Of a stretch of 64,000 nt of DNA, positions 33,254 through 45,134 are shown piece by piece. The notes under the pieces were generated by a model, which did no database searches, had not been told where the DNA came from, and saw nothing but the letters and a program-made list of their open reading frames with translations. Positions within the stretch are counted from its first letter, which is position 1, and each line of letters starts with the position of its first letter. This stretch comes from Diplodia intermedia (Eukaryota; Ascomycota; Dothideomycetes; Botryosphaeriales; Botryosphaeriaceae): contig JAKEKT010000022.1 of NCBI GenBank assembly GCA_021495925.1, positions 372,001 through 436,000 on the forward strand, written 5' to 3'. The position numbers and the translations under genes were made by a program.

Positions 33254-36200
33254 TCAAACACCATATTTCTTCTTGACGTCCTTTTTCCAGTCTTCAATTT
33301 TCTCCAGCTCAGTTCCTACAAGGACATAATCCAATTTGACAGGCTTGAAGCTTGGAACCACCAAGAACTCGTGACTCTGGTCGCAGACGCGGTACTCGAT
33401 ACTGTCGTTCGGACTCTTCAACTTGCGCACACAGTCCGCGCAGAAGATGGTGCGAATGCAATCCCGGCAGATGTGCATATCACTCACGTCCGTCCACTGA
33501 TGACGGCAGTTGTCGCAGGAAGACTTCAAGCGCCCTCTGAGGTACTTGATCTCAGCAATGTCGTGCGCAGTATCCGGGCTCACCCGTTCCCTTTGCAAGG
33601 GACCAATGAGGGACTTGGCAGCGAGCGCGTTCTCGTCATCGTCCATGTGGCCGAGCGTGTTGGAAAGTGAAGTGTAGCCCTCCCAATCGTTTTCAGGGTC
33701 AGCGTCCCACAGGATGTTCAGCGCAGGGCCGACGTGTTTGGCTGCAAGCTTCGTGGCATCCCTGCCCAGTTTGTCCGCAAGAGCCTTGTCCTTCGTACCC
33801 TGCTTGGCAAGGTGATAAGTGCGGGCAAGCAGGACCTCCTCGGAGCCGGTCCACTGGAACTCGGCGCTCTTTCTCTGAACGAGGGTTTCCAGCTTGGACA
33901 CGTAGACACAGCCACCCGGCGTCTTGTGGAAATGGTTGTCTCTGGCCAGCTGAAGGTACACGGACGCCAGCTTGAACGACGTGATGCGCTGGATGTGCGA
34001 GTCCTGGGGAATGTCGTCGTCAAACACGTTCTGCTCCCAGATCTCAAACGCTTTCCGGATGTCCTTCCCATCTCTATCTTTTTGATACCACAAGGTCAAT
34101 CCGTAGTAGTGACGGAGGTAGAGCAAGGTCTCTGATCCTGATGGACTTGCATTCACTGCGTCTTCGTAGGCCTTCTTGATCAGTTCGAGTCTTCCCTCCT
34201 TTCCCGCAGCCAGAGTGACGTCATGATGGAAGGTTGAAGATTTAGCAAGGTCCAGAAATAGCTTCTTGAGAGGCGCTCCCTCGCTATCTCGTGCCGTATG
34301 TCCTTGGTACTCCAGTAGCCTAACGATGTCCGAGAATTTCCCCAGACGCTTCATGCAATGGACAGCTTTCCCGGTGGTTTCGGAGTGAGTGGGCCAGCTC
34401 CTGAGGAACTCTTGGTATGCGTCCAGGGCAGATTGCGGATCACCCTTGATGATTTCGCTGGCCTCCGCATAGAGATAGATGATTTGTTGCCAGGAAATTC
34501 GAAGGTCTTGTTGAAGCTGCCTGTTGGCTCGAAACTTATCCATCACAGGACTGAGAGACTCGATTGTGGCTTTGTAGTTACCGTGTGCATGGTGCTTCCG
34601 GGCGATGCACCAATCTTTCATCCAACCATTGGGGTCGCAATACTGAGCCTCTTCAATGGCTTCATTGAAGTATTGGAAGCGCATGAGGGTGTCAAGCAGT
34701 CGCATGTTTGACACTGGATGGCTTATCCGTGGTCCTATCGTAGACACAGCCCAGTCGAGAGCTTGGGAGATATCGTTCAGAGATGGGTTGCTCTTCTCCG
34801 AATCCTTCTGGCTCTTCTTGTTGGCACCTTTATGATTGTCTGTCTTCTCCTGAACATATCCCAAGACCCACCAGAAGGTTTGAGCAACGTCCCAGTCCTG
34901 ATGAAGAAGCCATTTCTCAGCAATGAAATGGGTAGCATCGACAAAGAGGTCTCTGAGACGCCTGGTCCCGTATATGATCGTGTTGATGAGCTCTCTGCCG
35001 GCCATGTCAACTCCGGCAATGACTTCCGGGTCTTTGAACCACTGCAGGGTTATACCCGCCAGGCTGACTTTGTTTTGTTTTTGTGGATGATAGAGCCACT
35101 TGTGTCGGATCCTTTCGATCCTCTCCGCCGTCAACCAACCCTCAACACATTTTCTGTTTTTGAACAAGCCGAACAACAGTTCGCCGATTTTCTTTCTCTT
35201 TAGAACATCCACGTAAGAGAGTTCATGCGAACGGATCTGCGAAAGGTGCCAGGGAAGGCGCGTGACAGCGAGATCAACGAGGGGCTCAGCCTCGGCCTTT
35301 ACCCTTTCGTCTTCCGAGCAGAGCGCCTCCAAGCAAGTCAAAATGATCCTCGAGTGCCCATCCACACGGTTGAAGCCAATTGTCTTGCCAGGGTGGCGTT
35401 GAAGGCTTTCGAAGAACTCCTTGAAACCAAAGTCACCGTACAGCTTTTCATCACAGACAGTCAAAAGAAATTTTTGCACCATGGAAACTTGGAGATGGTG
35501 CACCTGACAAGCACTGCTGTGAGACGACATGCCAAGAAGGGGAGATATTGCCGCAGATATCATGTCTTGCTGAGCGCTGACAGGGGTTTCTGCTTCCGTC
35601 TCTTTCCCACTTTGGGCTTCTCTGTTGCCATTCTCTCTCTTGAAGTACTTCATCGTGTGGTACGAGCGCACCGTCATGCCGTCAACCTCCAGCAATGGTG
35701 CATATCTCTCGGTGATCAGGTACTGGACTGACTTCAACGGGTTTTGTTTGTATTTGAGAAACAAAACGGCTTTCAGCTGCTTCATGGTCGGCCAGTCGTA
35801 CTTTGGCAGTACGATCCAAGGGAGGATCTCATTGAGGCTGTCGATCTCATGTTCCGTCAGAGTCTTCTCCATGTTGGATAGTTGGCGTCTGATTGTCTCC
35901 TCCCGTGGCACGCGCAGGCGCTGCGGGTCTAGAATACGTTCGATATCTTGCATTCCCCGTGCATTGCCGATTTCCTTGAGGGTGAGATTCAGGTTCTGGT
36001 AATCACCATCTGTGTTTTCCAAAAGAACCCTTTCGATGCGCCGCTGATACTCCTCACTGTCGGATGTTCTGTCCCAAGTCCGACTGATCTCCTGCGTCTT
36101 TTTCGAAACAAAAAGCTGGAGGTCTGATTTGTTGTGCTCGTTGACGGTCAACTCCGTCATTCGGATGCGGGTATCGAAATGTCTCCTGAGCCCTGTGAGA

Positions 36201-37579
36201 TCGGCTTTTGAACCTGTGAGGAGGAACTTGATAGAGGATCGTCCGTTGTCAAAGGATGAGACGTCACCGACAATCTGGGAGAACTCGTCGTAGTCCTCGC
36301 TGACATGGCCTATCCCATCGATGACGATGAAGACCTGGTTCTGGGCCTGGGACTTCTCCAGATAGTCCAATATCGAATCCTTCCAAAGCACATGCGTTTT
36401 GGATGAGGGCAGATGCTCGACCTGCTCGCACTTCCGCGAAAGGAACTTCGCAAATGGTTTGTTCGTTTTGTTGACGGACAGCTGCCACAGTATGGCGCGT
36501 AGGGCGTTCCTCATGGAGCTGCTTTCGCGCTCGTCTTTCTTGAAGTAGTAGAAGGCAACAAGCCTTTTGAGGGTTGGATCATTCGGCCGCTGCTTCAGCA
36601 GATGGTTGATGACAGCGGCACACAGGTAGCTTCTCCCGTAGCCATCGTCGGCCCTCAAAGCAAAGACGGCAGGGGCTGAGGCACTTCCGCCATTCTCCCA
36701 GTCCCTGAAATCTTGGCGCCTGAAGAGCCATTCTCCGGTGGACTCGGCAGTGTCGTTCCAGATGGCGGTTTGTGTATCATGCCAGTTGTGCTTGGTTCCG
36801 TCGATATCCAGAGCGGCCTTGATCGTGTCTCGACACTGGTCCATGTCTTCCTGTTCCCTCTTGCTTTCCAGTCTTCTGAGAATGTCATGCATCTCCTCGA
36901 GCCTTATGAATCCGAGAGCCTGCAGCAACTTGACTTCGTCCTTTTCGAGTTTTTCCATTTCGTCGAACTTGTCGGAGACGCCATCATCGACGCGGACCGC
37001 TGCTTTCGTCAAGCGTTTGAGCCTACCTTCTCTGGACTTCTTGGTGAAGTGGATGCATATCCAAATGAAGCATTGCAGCCGTTCGTGTATGACTCTCCTG
37101 AGTTGCATGACTCCAGAACCGGTGGTGTTCTGGAGCTGGTTGGAGGTGCGGTAGATGTCAAAACATTCCAGAAATGGGGCAATTGCATCAAAGAGGTCGG
37201 TGATGACTGCCCTTTGCTTTTCGTATGCCCAGCAAGTTTCGACAAGGTACGAGACAGCAGTGAAGCAAAGACTGCTGGGTGGAAAGGCCTAAGCTGCAGC
37301 GTCAGCCGATTTGAACTCCTAACCGGAGCGGAGGCTGACCGCGGAGGCGCCCGTGGCAGCCAGATCACCAAGGGTTTCGATGCGGTCTAGAACTAGCCTG
37401 ACACTCTGTCTGCGCGCTTGACGTTGGCTCTGGCTGTCTTTTTCATCGCGCATCTTATCCAAGACATCTTTGACCGACGGGGGATTCCCTCGAAGGTTCA
37501 TGTCAGTGGCCTTCCGGTAGCTCTCTGCCGCCTCGTCCCACATCTCGTCCAGAGACCTGCCCTGTTGTTGGTCTTCCAT
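33254..37579 (-). CDS. STAND protein: Goodbye domain, NACHT-like module, TPR-like helices, ZZ-like zinc finger
   Basis: Exons 37579-37340 and 37288-33254 join in phase 0 over a 51-nt intron with a weak GTCAGC donor, giving 1424 residues. Residues 10-130 match the fungal STAND Goodbye domain (MWDEAAESYRKATDMNLRG, FPPSSLCFTAVSYLVETC). A NACHT-type lead-in, STGEWLFRRQDFRDWENG, precedes a nucleotide-binding module. Its Walker A reads ALRADDGYGRSYL (about 291-303) with Arg for the invariant Lys. Walker B reads VFIVIDGIGH (about 399-408) without the usual acidic pair. Residues 560-1300 are helical and TPR-like. Residues 1338-1386 hold C-x2-C-x12-C-x2-C-x5-C-x2-C-x15-C-x3-H, resembling a ZZ finger. 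NLR-like proteins of this build are linked to non-self recognition in fungi. The role here is unproven. Confidence 0.8.
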
Positions 37580-38322
37580 GGCATCGGGAGGCACAGCGCC
37601 TGCAGAACGAGGAGAATATCAGAGATGGCGAAAGTGTTGGTAGGCCACCTACGAGATGAGTTAGGAAGGCTAAATAGAGGGGGCCTTTGGAAAGCTGACC
37701 ATGCGGCTGAGTTGGGGGCTGGTTGCGTGAATAGCGTGGGGGCCAGCCAACGTTTGGACACGAGTGACAGCGGGTACTACAAACGCCAGCCGCCGAACGG
37801 CCTCTTCCAGTCTCTTTTCCTCGGGCTCCAAGGGGGCGCAGGTGCTTGCAGATGGCTAAAGAGAGCGAAACGTGTCGCTGAGCGCAAGCAGGAATTTCGA
37901 TGGGCTCGCGCAAAGCGAAGCAGATGGTCAAGGAAGGCCTGATGCTCGAGAAGTATACCAGCGGTGGATATGTTACTGAATGCTATCAATTGTGCAGGAC
38001 GATGGGTCGAGTCTCTCCTCGCCGGTCGACAAAAGACGTCTCTCTCTACATGCCTTCTTCGACCTTCTGGTGTCCATCATGACGCATTCTCGCTCTACAC
38101 AGAACGATCATTTTCGTAGATTCCCCCAATCGACCTCGCCTGTTCAGCAAAAGGTCCCCGCAGAAATGCTGACACTCATCATCTCAAAAAAAGCAGAACC
38201 AAGACGCCAAAATAGAGGAGTACTAACTGAGTCCCGAGGCATCGTCGTCTCACGCCCTTTTTGTATCCACACCAATCCCAAAAGCACACTCCAAGATGAC
38301 CGCCAAAGATAAGGAAAACAAA
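37580..38322. promoter_or_regulatory. Upstream region of the STAND gene
   Basis: 743 nt between the STAND start codon and the TMA46 stop codon, both on the minus strand. Presumed STAND promoter plus TMA46 3' UTR. No gene supported. Confidence 0.5.
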
Positions 38323-39421
38323 TTAAGCCGGGGTACCGTTCAGCTCGTTCATTCGTTCCTCCTCCCTGGCCACGCGCGCTGCCTCGGTTTCTCTTCGCAG
38401 AGCCTCGAGGTTGAATGTGTCGTTGTCGTCGTCGTCCGACTCCTCCTCGCTGTCGTCCTCCCACCCGCCCTTTTCGAACAGTGCACGGCCCGTGGCATCC
38501 TTGAGCTTCTTGGCCTCCTCCTCGGCCGCCTTCTTGTCCATGCGGTCCTTCTTCCACTTGGCAAACGACTCGACCGTGACGGGCGTGCCGGGGCCCGTGA
38601 GCTTGTGGCGCTCTGATTCCAGGAAGTCCTCGAGCGTGAGCGTGTTCATGGGGTTCTTGTCGTTCAACGCCTTCTCGGCGGCCCGCTGCTCCTTGGTCTT
38701 GATGACGAAGCCGGGCGGCAGGGCGTGCCTGTACATGCACTTGTCGCCGCCATTGGGGCAGGTCCAGAACCAGCCGTACTTCTGGTTCTCGATGGCCTCG
38801 ATGAAGAATTTGCACACCTTGTCCGTCGTCGTCCGCGGGTTGCCGTGCTTGGACTTCACGACATCGCGCAGCTTCTCCTCGTCCCACTGCGACATGTCGT
38901 CGTTCTTCTTCTCATCCTCATCCTCTCCCTCGCGCGTATCTGCGTACAGCGACTTCTTCTCTGTCTTGCGCTCAATCGACAGATCGTGGGAGAACTTGCA
39001 CTTCTTGCCTACAGCCGCTCCGGATTAGCAAAGGAACCGTTCCCTCCGCAGGCCTCTGTCGGAACATGGCCGGAAATGGTCCCGTAAACGCACCTTTGTC
39101 GCAGTGGCCTTTTTTGTAAAACTGGCACAGGATCGTCTTGGGGTCCACGCCGAATGGCACCTTCTGCACCTGGACGGGCTTGAACAACTCGGCAGCCTCC
39201 TTGCGAGCCTGCTCGGCCGCCTTCTTCTCGGCCTCGCGCTGCGCCTTCTCGGCGTCCTTGCGCTTCTGCTCGGGCGTCTTGGACGACGATTGAGCCTGCT
39301 GGATTTGCTTGATCTGTCTTTGCGCAGCACCACCCTTTTTGTTTTTCATGCCAAAGGTCTTGTCGACCGACGCACTCTTGGCGGGCTTGTTCTGGCTCTT
39401 GTCCTGCTTCTTGGGCGGCAT
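38323..39421 (-). CDS. TMA46: CCCH zinc-finger translation factor Tma46 (DFRP1/ZC3H15 family)
   Basis: Exons 39421-39094 and 39008-38323 join in phase 1 over an 85-nt intron (337 residues). A Lys/Gln-rich coiled-coil N terminus ([20 protein letters not shown]) leads into two CCCH fingers. The first is [20 protein letters not shown], whose codons span the splice. The second is [20 protein letters not shown], which continues to [12 protein letters not shown]. The DFRP motif region follows ([13 protein letters not shown]), with the acidic [12 protein letters not shown] tail. In yeast Tma46 binds the GTPase Rbg1 and associates with translating ribosomes. The 5' end lies 625 nt from OST4 in divergent orientation. 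Confidence 0.93.
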
Positions 39422-40046
39422 GATGGCGGTGTTGGGGGGTGATGTGCCTGGGTTAATCGAACGTTAAGGTTTGTGGATCGGATCGCCGCGATCGAGGGCG
39501 CGAGAGTGGACGACAGATGGCGCGCTGGGGGGAGGATACAGCCCAGGGAGGGTGGGTGCAGTCGAAAAGATGTGGGTGACGGGTGGAGTCGATGTCGGAC
39601 GCGAGGATGCTAGACAGGCTGCAAGGCAGGGTGCGCAAAGGCAAAGATTCAGACGATGACGGAGGCAAGCTGATTTGGTGGGGGCACTGGCGCAGCCTGC
39701 TGCGGAATAGTTAACCCGATCGCCGAAGCAGAAGGCCGTCGAAAAGTAAGGCGGCGGCGCGCTGTTGGCTCCTGCATGCCGGCTGCTGGAATTCGTGGCC
39801 GGGCCGCGCTTACGACTGCCGCGTTGCGGTGCAGCTGGCCGGAGCTCGACAAGTGAACAGATACATCAATTGCTCTCCGCACTTCCACCCGCTCCCGCCG
39901 CACCGCGACGTCGCTCTTTATTCCTCCGTACGCACGCGCGCCCCTTGCCCGCACTTACTCCTCACAATTGACCGAACCTCGTAGATCCAGAGCCCGCAGC
40001 TCCCATACCCTCCAAGCACCCCCGGACGCGCAAGCAATCGCCCACC
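39422..40046. promoter_or_regulatory. Divergent promoter, TMA46 / OST4
   Basis: 625 nt between divergent start codons. GC-rich with no recognised element. Confidence 0.55.
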
Positions 40047-40214
40047 ATGATCACCGACACCTCCCTCTACACGCTCGCCATCTTCCTTGGCAGCGCTGCC
40101 ATGCTCATGATCGTCCTCTACCACTTCCTCGAGGTCAACGCCAATGAGGGCGAGGCTCTGACCAACGCTCGAAAGGCTGAAGCCGTTCCCGCCGCCGGCA
40201 AGGCTAGGAGCTGA
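40047..40214 (+). CDS. OST4: Oligosaccharyltransferase complex subunit Ost4
   Basis: Tiny single-exon gene, 55 residues, in a strong start context (cccaccATGA). The protein begins MITDTSLYTLAIFLGSAAML and continues with MIVLYHFLEVNAN. This matches the single transmembrane helix and the LxxLAIxxG/YHFLE signature of Ost4. Ost4 is the mini-subunit that stabilises Stt3 with Ost3/Ost6 in the ER oligosaccharyltransferase. The first 33 residues cover almost the whole 36-residue yeast protein. The 20-odd extra residues form a polar Ala/Lys-rich cytosolic or lumenal tail. Easily missed because of its size. Confidence 0.9.
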   Translation: MITDTSLYTLAIFLGSAAMLMIVLYHFLEVNANEGEALTNARKAEAVPAAGKARS

Positions 40215-40661
40215 GTTGCGCGAATACTTTCTTGACGCGGAGATGATATGATGAGGCCCGGGCTTGGTGCTGGAAGAGGCAATGTCTGTCGCATCCCGTG
40301 CGAATGCTGCGAAGGCATTCGTCAGGGCCAAATTGAGCAAGCAGATTGGAGGTTGTTACTTGCTGAGGATTCCGAAAACACAGCCGTTGAGGATACCAAG
40401 TGGAAACACCGATTGCATGGCGTTGGTGGAATATTAATCGAGACTTTTCATTCAGACTCGCCCCAGAGTCCTTCGAACTAAAACTATGTATTTGGACCTT
40501 TTCAGTCATGCAGCGTCTCATCGTACACGGCCCCCCTCAAAAGCAAAGAGCTATGGTATCTCTCGCAGTGATGCAAAAAGAAAATAGTCCTAGAAATGAC
40601 TTTGGGACAAGCCTTCTGGTGCAATCTCGGCCGCCGCGTTCCATGGGATCACTGCGTCATC
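40215..40661. other. Convergent spacer, OST4 / AT-hook protein gene
   Basis: 447 nt holding the 3' UTRs of both genes. No gene seen. Confidence 0.5.
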
Positions 40662-43600
40662 TTAGTCGCTGTCGCTTACGATCTCCTCGAAGTCCTCGTC
40701 GTCAATGAACCCCATTCGCCTCTTCTCGTTGGCAAGACGGGCACCTCCACGATCAAGACCCGGCCCAACTAGCTTCTTTTTCCTCTCCATTTCTGTTTGC
40801 ACATCCAGAGGCTTTTGTCCGTCTCGCTTTGGCCTGCCCGGGCCCCTGGGAACTGGCGCTGGTGCTGCCATAGCCACATCCACTGCTTCCCTAGATGGTG
40901 CAGACACAAGTGGCGTAACGCGACGCCCTGTCCTGCTGTCGGACAGATATGCTTCGCTCGCGGAGTCATGGGACTCTGCATTCCACATCAGTGAGGTACA
41001 TCGAAAAAGTTGCAAAGACAAGAGCAACTAACCCGAAAGACCACCTGCATGGCCGTCTCCGAGCTCCCACGACCTCGGCCCTAGGTGGGCGAACTTAACA
41101 TGGTCCGTCAAGTCCTCCTTGACGCGGAAACCGTTCGGTTTGCCGGTGCGCTTGTCCATGTAGCGTTCATTTTCTTCGCAGCCGGTCCAGTAGCAGGGCC
41201 ATTTCTGTTGCGCATTTTGACCGTGGTGGAATCTCTCGACATGCTTGGTTAGCGTAGCCATGTTATGCAACTCGGCGCTGCAGCCTTCCCATTCACACTT
41301 GAAGACGCTGTAGGAAGAAGGGGCCTTCCTGTTGGTCACAACGCTGGGTGAACGGGACTCAATCAGGACTACGCCGTTGGACGTCTGAGAAGTGCGCAGG
41401 CCGCTTGGGCGTGATGCGGAAGCACGAGATGCCGAAAACGGCTGGGGTGATGAGCCGGAAGCCCTCGCTATGGCCTCCTTCGAGTGAATGGACTTCCGCC
41501 AGCCGACCGGCCTTCCTTTCTTCTTAGGCAGAGGTTGACCATCAGGTCCGAATCCATTTTGGCGAAAGGCCGAATATCCGACGGAGTTGCTTGTCATTGG
41601 AGAGTGAGCTTTGTTGGGGGTATTGAATGTTGAAGAGGAAGCAGCGCGTCCGCGTTCCGTGTCGCGCATGGATGGGGTGGCACGTGCGTCACGTGCGCCT
41701 TCGGTTCCTGCCGCGCTGGATTTTGGAGGGCGGCCTCTGCGTTTCGAGACTGACTGAGGAGTAGATGACGGCATAGGAGGCATAGGACGTGAGGGCATCG
41801 CTTGCAGGCTAGCTGACGTTTCCGGGCCGGGTGGCGGAGGATTCGGTTCATGGTGAGCTGGGCGCGGACGCGGCTGCGGCTGCGGCTCCTCTTCCTCATC
41901 GTCGGCATCTTCATCCTCTAGCTCGATCACGTCAGGCACAAGCGCCTCTGGAGGCGGATCACCTGGGTCGATAAGATCCCATCGCAGCGTGCTCAGATCC
42001 GACGAATTGTCGACTCTCTTGAAATTTTCCTTGAGGATCTCGAGGTGTCCATTCAGCGGCCTCATCTCTGGATGCTTGCCAGTTGCGAGCAAGACATCGC
42101 GAGCGATGGTTTTGATTTCGTAGGCCGACCTACGGAGAGCGTACTTGCGATTCAAGCTTTGTACGACGTCCATGTTCTTGGCCTTGTCGTCCACAGGCAC
42201 CATGGTTGGCAAGCTGCTCGAGTTGGGCGGGTGTTGGCGGAAGACGGACTCCGGTGGAGCGGCCCAGGCAGGCGCAATGTCGCTGTTGAAGCCCGTCTGC
42301 TTCTTGGCAGGCGGCTCTTCCTCGTCGGAGAATTGCGTCAAGTCGACAATCTCACTGAAGTTTCGTTTTCTTGCCGCATCGGCTTTTGTCGCTGGCTTTT
42401 GGCTGTCTTCTCGCTGGGAGGACCCTTGCCTGCTTCCAGAGGAGTTGTGCCTTTCATGCCGAGCATAATGCATTGGCGCGACAGGGACCTGTGGTGGCGG
42501 TGTCGGTATTGTGGTTTGCGCACCAGGAACAAAGTACGGGCTTCGATACTGAGGTTGGTCCAGAGGGGGATAAGGTGACTGAGCACCTTGTAAGTGTTCA
42601 CCCACAGTGCTCGGGTGACCTGATGGAACATTTGGATAGTTTCCAGGATGACTAGTTTCAAGCCCTAGGAAAACTTGCTCAGTACAAGTAGATAATAGTC
42701 ACACTTTTACGGAGACCTACCATGGTACTCTGCGCCGCTGGCATTCTCTGTGTAGGGTGCGGCCTGCCGATGATGCGCGTCAGAAGGTACAGATTCACAC
42801 CCACTTTCAATGCTTAACATATTTTCACTTACTGCTTTGCCATTGACTCGGCCGGCTGAGGGATGTTGCGCCTGGTTTTGGCCTGGCTTATTGATATCGG
42901 GCACGGCTGAAAGCAAAGCTCTTGCGAACGATGCTCGCTCCAGTTTCATCCCCTGAGATTCAAGCCATTCGCATAGCTCTATGTATCTTGGATTTCGGTT
43001 AAGCAGGTCGAGAATTTCCTGGGGCGTAATCTGCTTGTCATGGTTCTCTGGAATTGCATTGAGCCAATCTGCGGCAGCTTTCGAGATCTGGTCTTTCTTG
43101 TCGTTTGGCCACGACGTTGTTCCCGTCGGTGGCATCCGCCTGCTAGGTTGTCTATGGTTCGCGGCATGTTGGTGCGATTGCCCAGTGGGCTGCTGTTGTG
43201 CTTGATGTTGCTGTGGCTGCTGACGTATATGGGAAGGTTCTTGGGGAGGTTGTTGTGCATGGATTGGTGGAGCAGCAGTACCCGAAGGTTGCGCATGCAA
43301 ACTCGATCGTGGCTGACTTGTCGACGTTTTCTTCTGAGTAGGTGGTTTGCTGGGCTTCTGCGTCGATGGCGCCGGCGATTGCACAGCTTGCTGGGCCGGT
43401 TGATCTGGCTGCGTATGCTTCTGTCTTTCTTCTTCCCAAATTTTCGCCAAGAGCTCTGGGTCTGCGTTGTTCAGCTGCCTCATTTGTGCCATCAATGCTC
43501 TCATCTGTGCCTCAGTATCGGTTGGGGCAGCCTGAGCGGGCGAGGAAGAAGTCGCGGCAGCCACAGCTTTAGCCATCTTGGATTTTGTATTAGCCTTTTT

Positions 43601-44659
43601 ACGTTGGTCGTGTTCTTTCTGAGCCCGTTGTGCTGCCTCAGCTTCTCTTCTTCTTTCCTCTTCTCTCCTTTGCTGCTCTGCCATTTCCTCTTCCTCTGCC
43701 TTCCTGCGTTCTTCTGCAGCACGGGCTTCTTGTGCCTTCCGAGCTTTCTCAGCCTCCTCGGCTTCTCGAGCTTCCCTCTCAGCCGTTTCACGCACAATTC
43801 TTTGTCGCTCTGCCTGAGCTCGCTCTTCCAATGCTTTCGCAGCCCGCGCGGCCTCGCGTTTCCTCTCGATCTCCGGCCACGGGTCGTAGACCTGTGTTGG
43901 GTCGACCGTTTCAAAATCACGCGACCCGGAGTTGGTATGTTGCTGAGTGCTCCACTGATACCCGGCCGAAGACGCGCCTGGCTGCGTTTTTGTCACGGTT
44001 GGGTTACGGGGAGGATGGTCAGGAGTATGTACTGAGGCTTGCTGTACCACCGCCGGCGTCCGGTAAACGTTGGAATTTTGCGGTGAGGTTATAGCTCGTT
44101 GTTGAACGTTGGGAGGTTGTGACCCTGATGACTGAAAAGCCGTCTTTGGAGGCGGCAATCCCGAAGGGTTCAGCTGGTGGGGAGATCTCTGTTCGCTCCT
44201 TCCTGAGAGAGAATTCACGCTCTTTGGACGTGGTTGTTGCTGCTGGCTGTAGGTTGGGTAAGAGTTACTGGAGTACGAGACATGCTGCGGCTGCGCCGAG
44301 GGAAGTGCTTGGTTCGCTACGTTTGACTGGGCGCTGGCACGTTGGACAGTATCATGGAGACTAGACGCATATGCTACGTTTTGCAAGTCTGCAGAGGCAT
44401 TGTTTCTTGCTGATGCAGCTGTCCCAGAAGCAGCGCCATAGTTCGTCGACCCGTACTGATAGTCTGAGAGGTTATATGTTCCGGAGGGCGCATACGCATT
44501 CGTCGAGTATGATGAGAATGACTGGGATACCGGCTGGTTTTGCGAAGCGTACTGGGTAGTAGAGCTAGTCGATGTAGGCCTCTGGGAAGGATAGTGCGTG
44601 TACTGTTGCTGGCTTTGACGACCGGGAGCGCCGTAATAATTCTGGTTCTGGTGTGACAT
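40662..44659 (-). CDS. AT-hook and C2H2 zinc-finger chromatin-type protein
   Basis: Exons 44659-42721, 42664-41033 and 40975-40662 close in phase to 1294 residues. The N-terminal 270 residues are Gln/Ser/Tyr-rich and disordered. A Glu/Arg-rich coiled coil lies at about 290-390 (EREAREAEEAEKARKAQEAR). A short conserved helical block follows near residues 545-605 (ADWLNAIPENHDKQITPQEI). AT-hook motifs are KRRGRPPK and KKKGRPVGW, with a related GPGRPKRDG near the C terminus. Two C2H2 fingers sit at about 1103-1126 (CEWEGC...HVERFHH) and 1137-1173 (CYWTGC...HVKFAH), the second with a long insert. Probably a nuclear DNA-binding protein. I do not recognise an S. cerevisiae orthologue. Confidence 0.8.
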
Positions 44660-45134
44660 TTCAGGCAGGAAGAGCAAGAGAATGATTCGCTCAGGAAGTT
44701 GCCCCTGCACCAGACGTGTTGGACCGGAGATCACGAGCAAACGGGGCCTGCGGCGGGATGGACGGAGGCGCGGATCGTGGCGACCAGAACGTGCAAATGG
44801 ACGCGGGGAAAAGTTGACGGCAAGTCGAGGTCGGACGTTGAGCGCAACGCGTCGCGCGATGGGAGGACCGGCAATGCGAGTGCTGCGAAGACCAAGAAAC
44901 GCAGACGCTCTTGGGGCGACGCGTGCAGTCGCTTGCGCTGCGCGTTCTCGTTGGAGGTCACGGATCTATGCCGGCGTCGCGTCGGAGGTGCCAAGACTTA
45001 GGCCGTCGGCGCGCCGGCGAAACTAGATTCCGTTCGTCAATCTCTCCCACAACGTTTTTGCCCGAGCCTTGCTTGTAGGACGACGAGACGACGACGTTAC
45101 CCCCAACTTCGACGACACCCACACCACCGCCGCG
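44660..45134. promoter_or_regulatory. Divergent promoter, AT-hook protein / RPL26
   Basis: 475 nt between divergent start codons. The RPL26 side ends in a C- and A-rich leader before the ATG. Confidence 0.55.
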
